Notes under the pieces: model-generated
Database searches by the model: none
Told to the model about the DNA's origin: nothing
Seen by the model: the letters and a program-made list of their open reading frames with translations, nothing else
NCBI GenBank assembly: GCA_031254715.1
Contig: JAIRTY010000372.1
Coordinates: 1 to 9,729 of the forward strand
Origin: Nocardiopsaceae bacterium
GTDB lineage: Bacteria > Actinomycetota > Actinomycetes > Streptosporangiales > Streptosporangiaceae
Length of the DNA: 9,729 bases
Direction: 5' to 3'
Shown here: positions 5,911 to 9,729 of the stretch, one piece after another
Position numbering within the stretch: position 1 is the stretch's first letter
Layout: every line of letters starts with the position of its first letter
Position numbers and translations under genes: made by a program

Positions 5911-7294
5911 GCGAGCCTACAAGTACCGCTTCTATCCCTCGGCTGATCAGGCCACGGAGTTGACGCGGACGTTCGGCTGCGTCCGCGTGGTCTGGAACCT
6001 TGCGTTGAATGAGCGCACTGCCGCTGTGCAGCGGCAAGAGCGTGTCACGTACGAGCAGACTTCCGCGATGCTGACGGAATGGAAGAGGGGTGACGATTTC
6101 GCATATCTCCGCGATGTGTCGTCCGTACCCCTTCAACAGGCGCTCCGTCATCTCCAACGCGCATTCGTCGCATTCTGGGAAAAACGATCTCGTTATCCGA
6201 AATTCAAATCCCGGAAACGGTCCCGTCAGTCCGCCGAGTACACCCGTAGCGGGTTCCGGTGGCGAGACGGAGAGCTGACGTTGGCGAGGATGAGCGAACC
6301 GCTGGCCATACGCTGGTCGCGTCCGCTGCCTGCGCACGCGGAGCCGTCCACGGTGACCGTGTCTCGAGATCCGGCGGGCCGATGGTTCGTATCGTTGCTG
6401 TGTGAATGCCCTGTCGAACCGCTTCCCGAGGCGGAAGCCGCCGTCGGGATCGATGCCGGGGTTACCTCCCTGGTCACGCTGTCCACCGGAAAGAAAGTCC
6501 TCAACCCTCGGTTCGAGCGTCGCGATCGGACACGGCTCGCCCGCGCCCAGCGACTGCTCGCCCGGAAGGCTAAGGGCTCCAGAAACCGGGAAAAGGCACG
6601 AGTAAACGTCGCCCGTGCCCATGCCCGGATCGCCGATCGGAGAAGGGATTTCCTGCACAAGCTCACTACCGATCTCGTCCGTGAAAACCAAGTGGTCGTG
6701 ATCGAGAATCTGAGCGTGAGGAACATGATCCGCAATCATCGCTTGGCCCGCGCGGTCTCCGATGCAGGTTGGCGAGAAATGCGGACGATGCTGGAGTACA
6801 AGTGCGCATGGTACGGGCGTGAGCTGGTCGTAATCGATCGGTGGTACCCGTCGAGCAAAACATGCTCGGCATGCGCGTACCCAGCGGTACAGATGCCCCT
6901 TTCTGTGCGCGACTGGAAGTGTAGAAATTGCGGCACCCGACATGATCGGGACGTCAACGCGGCCATCAACATCCGAGCGGCCGGGCTGGCCGTGCTTGCC
7001 TGCGGAGCTGGCGTAAGGCCTCATCGGGAACCCTCCCAGGCGGGCAGCCAGTGGCGAACAGGAAGTCCAGCGGGTGACTGCTGGAATCCCCCCTTCCGGG
7101 TGGGAAGAGGTCAACCGAGTTGCGAGCCGACGAGCACGGCCAGGTCCGCCAGCCGGCAGGAGAACCCCCACTCGTTGTCGTACCAGCCGATGACCTTCAC
7201 CTGGTCACCGAAGGTCATGGTGAGCCCGGAGTCGAAGGTGCAGGAGTACGGCGTGCCGACGATGTCGGACGACACGATCGGGTCGCTGGTGTAG
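5894..7294 (+). CDS. tnpB: RNA-guided nuclease TnpB, with a displaced C-terminus
   Basis: The open frame is 466 aa. TnpB is the omega-RNA-guided endonuclease of IS200/IS605 elements and the ancestor of Cas12. It cuts DNA matching the guide next to the element's target motif and helps retain the element. The N-terminal KRAYKYRFYPSADQ, the REC-like helical part (about 30-120) and all RuvC residues are present: D187 in GIDAGV, E271 in VVVIENLS and D353 in HDRDVNAA. A zinc finger has C324, C327, C343 and C346. After LAVLACGAGVRP (about 366-376) the frame departs from the usual ending. The family-like reading SGEQE...VTAGIP is found in the next frame from 7050, which suggests a one-base indel at about 7030-7055. 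As a result, residues about 408-466 are read from gap antisense DNA. The catalytic core looks intact, so activity is possible. The ribosome site is weak. Confidence 0.9.
   Translation: MSKLVKRAYKYRFYPSADQATELTRTFGCVRVVWNLALNERTAAVQRQERVTYEQTSAMLTEWKRGDDFAYLRDVSSVPLQQALRHLQRAFVAFWEKRSRYPKFKSRKRSRQSAEYTRSGFRWRDGELTLARMSEPLAIRWSRPLPAHAEPSTVTVSRDPAGRWFVSLLCECPVEPLPEAEAAVGIDAGVTSLVTLSTGKKVLNPRFERRDRTRLARAQRLLARKAKGSRNREKARVNVARAHARIADRRRDFLHKLTTDLVRENQVVVIENLSVRNMIRNHRLARAVSDAGWREMRTMLEYKCAWYGRELVVIDRWYPSSKTCSACAYPAVQMPLSVRDWKCRNCGTRHDRDVNAAINIRAAGLAVLACGAGVRPHREPSQAGSQWRTGSPAGDCWNPPFRVGRGQPSCEPTSTARSASRQENPHSLSYQPMTFTWSPKVMVSPESKVQEYGVPTMSDDTIGSLV
6980..7132 (+). ncRNA. Predicted omega-RNA with guide reading into gap
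   Basis: In this family the guide RNA derives from the tnpB 3' region plus the right end, and the guide lies just outside the right tip. Here the scaffold would end at the hairpin CTTCC/GGAAG (7093-7107) followed by AGGTCAA (7108-7114). The guide would begin at 7115 (CCGAGTTGCGAGCCGACG, 7115-7132). The 5' limit given is arbitrary. The guide matches the + strand of the last codons of gap and is therefore complementary to gap mRNA. Existence and ends are inferred from family knowledge, not observed. Confidence 0.45.
7093..7107. repeat. Right-end hairpin of the tnpB element
   Basis: CTTCC (7093-7097) pairs with GGAAG (7103-7107) around a GGGTG loop. C's at 7090-7091 may add pairs with G7109-7110 across a bulged A. 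It sits 7 nt from the proposed right tip, the usual place for a right-end hairpin that is also the 3' stem of the omega-RNA scaffold. Confidence 0.55.
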
Positions 7295-8133
7295 TGCAGG
7301 TAGCCTTTGAGCGGCCCGTCCGCAGCTGCCCGGTAGGCGGCGTTCACCTCATCGGTGCTGACCTCCCGGCCGACCTGCACCACCAGGTCGGTGACCGAGC
7401 CGTCCATCACCGGGACCCGCATCGACATCCCGTCCAGCTTGCCCTTGAGCTCGGGCAGCACCAGCGCGGTGGCCCGGGCGGCCCCGGTGGTGGTCGGGAT
7501 GATGTTCTGGGCCGCGGCCCGCGCCCGGCGCAGGTCCTTGTGCGGGAAGTCCAGGATCACCTGGTCGTTCGTGTAGGCGTGGATGGTCGTCATCAGGCCC
7601 TTGACGATGCCGAAGCTGTCGGCCAGCACCTTGGCCAGCGGCGCCACGCAGTTGGTGGTGCAGGAGGCGTTGGAGACGATGTGGTGGGCCGCCGGGTCGT
7701 AGGAGCCGTCGTTGACCCCCATCACAATCGTGATGTCCTCGCCCTTGGCGGGCGCCGAGATGATCACCTTCCTGGCCCCGGCCGCCAGGTGCTTGCCAGC
7801 GTCCGCCGCGGCGGTGAACCGCCCGGTGGCCTCCAGCACCACGTCGACCCCGAGGTCGCTCCAGGGCAGCGCGCCCGGGTCCCGCTCGGCGAGCACCCGG
7901 AAGGAGCGGCCGCCGGCCCGGACGGTGTCTCCGTCGACGCTGACGTCCTCGTCGAGCGTGCCCAGGATCGTGTCGTACTTCAGCAGGTGCGCCAGGGTGG
8001 CCGGGCTGGTCAGGTCGTTGGCCGCCACGATGTCGATGTCGCCCGCCTGGCCGGCGGCCTGGGCGGACGCGACGGCGCGCCAGAAGTTCCGGCCGATGCG
8101 GCCGAACCCGTTGATGCCCACGCGGATGGTCAC
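7111..8133 (-). CDS. gap: Glyceraldehyde-3-phosphate dehydrogenase, type I, NAD-dependent
   Basis: This encodes 340 aa. The enzyme oxidises glyceraldehyde 3-phosphate to 1,3-bisphosphoglycerate, the substrate of the pgk product downstream. The N-terminal Rossmann motif GINGFGRIGRN (6-16), the acid pair ND at 39-40 (typical of NAD preference), the catalytic cysteine C158 in SNASCTTNC and H185 in TIHAYTNDQ are present. The C-terminal block WYDNEWGFSCRLADL (317-331) is also present. The start is GTG at 8131-8133, with AGGGG about 9 nt upstream. The end is unusual. The stop TGA and part of the last glycine codon lie in the tip of the inserted tnpB element (7111-7114), so the native stop was probably elsewhere. 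The final residues VGSQLG still match family length, so the enzyme should work. The 115-bp gap to whiA may carry its promoter. Confidence 0.97.
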   Translation of the reverse strand: MTIRVGINGFGRIGRNFWRAVASAQAAGQAGDIDIVAANDLTSPATLAHLLKYDTILGTLDEDVSVDGDTVRAGGRSFRVLAERDPGALPWSDLGVDVVLEATGRFTAAADAGKHLAAGARKVIISAPAKGEDITIVMGVNDGSYDPAAHHIVSNASCTTNCVAPLAKVLADSFGIVKGLMTTIHAYTNDQVILDFPHKDLRRARAAAQNIIPTTTGAARATALVLPELKGKLDGMSMRVPVMDGSVTDLVVQVGREVSTDEVNAAYRAAADGPLKGYLHYTSDPIVSSDIVGTPYSCTFDSGLTMTFGDQVKVIGWYDNEWGFSCRLADLAVLVGSQLG

Positions 8134-8145
8134 GGCGTCGTTCCC

Positions 8146-8150
8146 CTCAT
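8146..8150 (-). promoter_or_regulatory. Likely ribosome-binding site of gap
   Basis: The minus strand reads GAGGGGA before the GTG start of gap, with about 9 nt between the G-run and the start codon. It is the only purine-rich site in range and supports the assigned start. Confidence 0.5.
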
Positions 8151-8191
8151 TCGTTAGTGTCCCGCTGAAACGCTACCGGAGAACCCCCGCT

Positions 8192-8204
8192 TGGCGGTCC
8201 GCCA
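8192..8204. promoter_or_regulatory. Short palindrome upstream of gap, possible operator
   Basis: TGGCGG and CCGCCA flank a single central base, 59 bp before the gap start codon. A compact inverted repeat in the whiA-gap spacer could be a regulator site, but no known operator consensus was recognised and GC-rich DNA yields such repeats by chance. Confidence 0.25.
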
Positions 8205-8220
8205 GGAGTCCCTCAGCCAC

Positions 8221-8239
8221 GGCCGGGAGTCCCCCGGCC
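8221..8239 (-). terminator. Hairpin just after whiA, possible attenuator or terminator
   Basis: GGCCGGG (8221-8227) pairs with CCCGGCC (8233-8239) around a 5-nt loop, 9 bp after the whiA stop codon. It has no U-tract. It could reduce read-through from yvcK-whiA into the glycolytic genes, so that gap depends on its own promoter. Confidence 0.35.
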
Positions 8240-8248
8240 CTGTGCCCG

Positions 8249-9229
8249 CTACGGCATCAGCATGTCCGCGGTCAGGTGCGCCTCGGTACCAGGCACGCCG
8301 AGATCCCGCGCCCGCTTGTCGGCCATAGCGAGCAGCCGCCGGATCCGCCCGGCGATCGCGTCCTTGGTCAGCGGCGGGGCCGCGAGCTGGCCGAGCTCCT
8401 CCAGGCTCGCCTGCCGGTGCTCAAGCCGGAGCTGGCCCGCCAGGGTCAGGTGATCGGGCGCGTCTTCCCCCAGGATCTCCAGCGCCCGCTCCACCCGCGC
8501 CCCGGCGGCGACCGCGGCCCGCGCGCTGCGCCGCAGGTTGGCGTCATCGAAGTTGGCCAGCCGGTTCGCTGTGGCCCTGACCTCGCGCCGCATCCGGCGC
8601 TCCTCCCAGGCCAGCACGCTGTCGTGGGCTCCGAGCCGGGCCAGCAGCGCGCTGATCGCGTCGCCGTCCCTGACTACCACCCGGTCCACGCCCCGCACCT
8701 CCCGCGCCTTGGCGTGGATCTTGAGCCGCCGGGCGGCCCCGACCAGCGCCAGCGCAGCCTCCGGCCCCGGGCAGGTGACCTCCAGCGACATCGAACGGCC
8801 AGGTCCCGTCAGTGAGCCGTGCGCCAGGAACGCCCCCCGCCAGGCGGACTCACAGTCGCACGCCGCCCCGGCCACGACCTGCCGCGGCAGCCCGCGCACC
8901 GGCCGGCCGTGCCCGTCCACCAGGCCGGTCTGGCGGGCCAGGCTGTCCGCGTCGGAGCTGACCCGCACCACGTAGCGGTTGCCCTTGCGCAGCCCGCCGG
9001 GCGCCAGCACGACCAGGTTCGACGAATGCCCGAACACCTCGGCGATGTCCTTGCGCAGCCGCCGTGCGGCGGCCCCGGTGTCCAGCTCTGCCTCGATCAC
9101 GATCCGCCCGCTCGCCAGATGCAGGCCGCCCGCGAACCGCAGCAGCGTGGACACCTCCGCCTTCCGGCAGCACGGCTTCACCACCGATATCCGGCTCAGC
9201 TCGTCTTTGACCAGGCCGGTCATTGCCAT
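8249..9229 (-). CDS. whiA: Sporulation/cell-division regulator WhiA
   Basis: This encodes 326 aa. WhiA is a DNA-binding protein that in Streptomyces acts with WhiB to switch on sporulation septation genes. It is conserved more widely in Gram-positive bacteria. The N-terminal half has the degenerate LAGLIDADG homing-endonuclease fold (region around CESAWRGAFLAHGSL, 126-140, and SMSLEVTC). The C-terminal helix-turn-helix region spans about 225-310, including NFDDANLRRS and LTKDAIAGRIRRLL. The ATG at 9227-9229 is chosen because GAGGGGGAG (9237-9245) lies 7 nt upstream and the product starts MAMT, as in Streptomyces. A GTG at 9230-9232 and an ATG at 9221-9223 are alternatives. It follows yvcK by 4 bp, so the two are co-transcribed. 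The stop is TAG. Confidence 0.96.
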   Translation of the reverse strand: MAMTGLVKDELSRISVVKPCCRKAEVSTLLRFAGGLHLASGRIVIEAELDTGAAARRLRKDIAEVFGHSSNLVVLAPGGLRKGNRYVVRVSSDADSLARQTGLVDGHGRPVRGLPRQVVAGAACDCESAWRGAFLAHGSLTGPGRSMSLEVTCPGPEAALALVGAARRLKIHAKAREVRGVDRVVVRDGDAISALLARLGAHDSVLAWEERRMRREVRATANRLANFDDANLRRSARAAVAAGARVERALEILGEDAPDHLTLAGQLRLEHRQASLEELGQLAAPPLTKDAIAGRIRRLLAMADKRARDLGVPGTEAHLTADMLMP

Positions 9230-9233
9230 CACG

Positions 9234-9729
9234 TCACTCCCCCTCGAAAATCTCCGCGAAAGCCCCCGCCAGCCGCCGCGGGTCGTGCCGCGGCGACCCG
9301 TCGCGCATCGCCAGGTCGGCCAGCACCAGCCGGGCCCCCAGCTCGCCTGCCGCCTTCTCCAGCTCGGCGGCGGACCCGGCGGCGGCCGCCCGGTCCGCCA
9401 GCACCACGTCCACGGTCAGCCGGGGCGCGTGCGCGGCCAGCACCTCCAGGTGCGTGTGCGGGAAGAACCCCTCCGTCTCGCCTGGCTGCGGCGCCAGGTT
9501 GAGCGCCACCAGCCGCCGGGCCCTGGTGCCGACCAGCGCCCCGGCCAGCTCCGGTACCAGCAGGTGCGGCAGCACGCTGGTGAACCACGACCCCGGGCCG
9601 AGCACCACCCACTCCGCCTCCCCGATCGCCGCCACCGCCTCCGGGCACGCCGGCGGGTCGGGCGGGATCAGAGACAACGACCGTACCCGCCCCGTGGTGG
9701 ATGCGCAGGCGGCCTGCCCGCGGACGACG
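9234..9729 (-). CDS. yvcK: YvcK/CofD-like gluconeogenesis factor, 5' end beyond window
   Basis: About 165 C-terminal residues are present, and the start lies outside the window. YvcK proteins bind UDP-sugars and affect central carbon metabolism and cell-wall growth. They are related to CofD but are not known to make F420. Matching motifs are DPPACPEAVAAI, the glycine-rich VVLGPGSWFTSVLPHLLVPE and LNLAPQPGETEGF. The frame stays open to the window edge and reads VVRGQ...TTGRV upstream of DPPACPEA, as in relatives, so the TTG at 9675-9677 is not the start. Its stop codon overlaps the purine-rich ribosome site of whiA. Adjacent yvcK-whiA is conserved in Gram-positive genomes. Confidence 0.92.
   Translation of the reverse strand, partial: VVRGQAACASTTGRVRSLSLIPPDPPACPEAVAAIGEAEWVVLGPGSWFTSVLPHLLVPELAGALVGTRARRLVALNLAPQPGETEGFFPHTHLEVLAAHAPRLTVDVVLADRAAAAGSAAELEKAAGELGARLVLADLAMRDGSPRHDPRRLAGAFAEIFEGE

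Larger units (their letters stand above)
5797..7114 (+). mobile_element. tnpB-only IS200/IS605-type (IS1341-like) element inserted between gap and pgk
   Basis: The element carries one gene, tnpB, and no tnpA (Y1 transposase), so it is presumably mobilised in trans. The left end holds a hairpin at 5806-5828. The right end holds a hairpin at 7093-7107 and terminates GGTCAA, which contains the TCAA right-cleavage tetranucleotide known from IS608. The right boundary at 7114 is fairly well supported. The left boundary is inferred to be near 5796/5797, where the flank reads GTAC, close to the IS608 left site TTAC, and could be off by several bases. GC and third-position GC drop inside the element relative to the flanking genes, which fits horizontal acquisition. 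No target-site duplication is expected for this family. Confidence 0.75.

Noticed and set aside
5816..7171. 451-codon minus-strand open frame through the element
   Set aside because: It is antisense to tnpB, whose RuvC and zinc-finger residues are intact. The antisense product shows no recognisable domain.
7120..8157. 345-codon + strand open frame
   Set aside because: It is an antisense shadow of gap, a common effect of strong third-position GC.
8819..9502. 227-codon + strand open frame
   Set aside because: It is proline/arginine-rich and antisense to whiA and yvcK.
9675..9677. TTG as start of a 147-residue gene
   Set aside because: The frame stays open to the window edge and the upstream residues match YvcK, so the gene is simply truncated by the window.
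1..9729. CRISPR array, tRNA or rRNA genes
   Set aside because: No regularly spaced direct repeats, cloverleaf-like segments or conserved rRNA stretches were seen on either strand.

Overview
The window is chromosomal DNA from a high-GC actinobacterium. WhiA and RbpA are actinobacterial markers, and the gene order yvcK-whiA-gap-pgk-tpiA-secG-rbpA is the familiar actinobacterial arrangement. The order within the actinobacteria cannot be fixed from this sequence. A Streptosporangiales-like origin is only a guess.

All host genes lie on the minus strand, so they are read here from high to low coordinates. From 9729 to 3011 come yvcK (5' part missing), whiA, gap, pgk, tpiA, secG and rbpA. This block joins three consecutive glycolytic enzymes (glyceraldehyde-3-phosphate dehydrogenase, phosphoglycerate kinase, triosephosphate isomerase) to a regulator of central carbon metabolism (YvcK), a sporulation regulator (WhiA), a Sec translocase subunit (SecG) and an RNA polymerase-binding factor (RbpA). 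pgk and tpiA overlap by 4 bp, and yvcK and whiA are nearly contiguous, so much of the block looks like one operon.

The main event is an insertion between gap and pgk at about 5797-7114. It is a tnpB-only IS200/IS605-type element in the opposite orientation (+ strand), with lower GC than its surroundings. Its left-end hairpin lies just upstream of the pgk start codon. Its right tip (ending TCAA) supplies the stop codon of gap. pgk has no visible Shine-Dalgarno sequence. If the element is removed at the proposed tips, gap and pgk rejoin in a frame that gives an ATGA stop/start overlap. The omega-RNA guide expected next to the right end would be antisense to the last codons of gap. The tnpB reading frame misses its own stop and runs about 59 codons into gap antisense.

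From 2899 down to 167 the content is accessory: a small hypothetical protein (2546-2899), then an XRE-type regulator with a long helical C-terminal region (1144-2307), followed by three small tightly packed hypothetical genes (758-1072, 484-765, 167-487) that look like one unit with it. A possible small + strand gene lies at 2386-2523. Several GC-rich perfect palindromes sit in gaps between genes. No tRNA, rRNA or CRISPR array was seen, and no gene-free stretch exceeds 300 bases.
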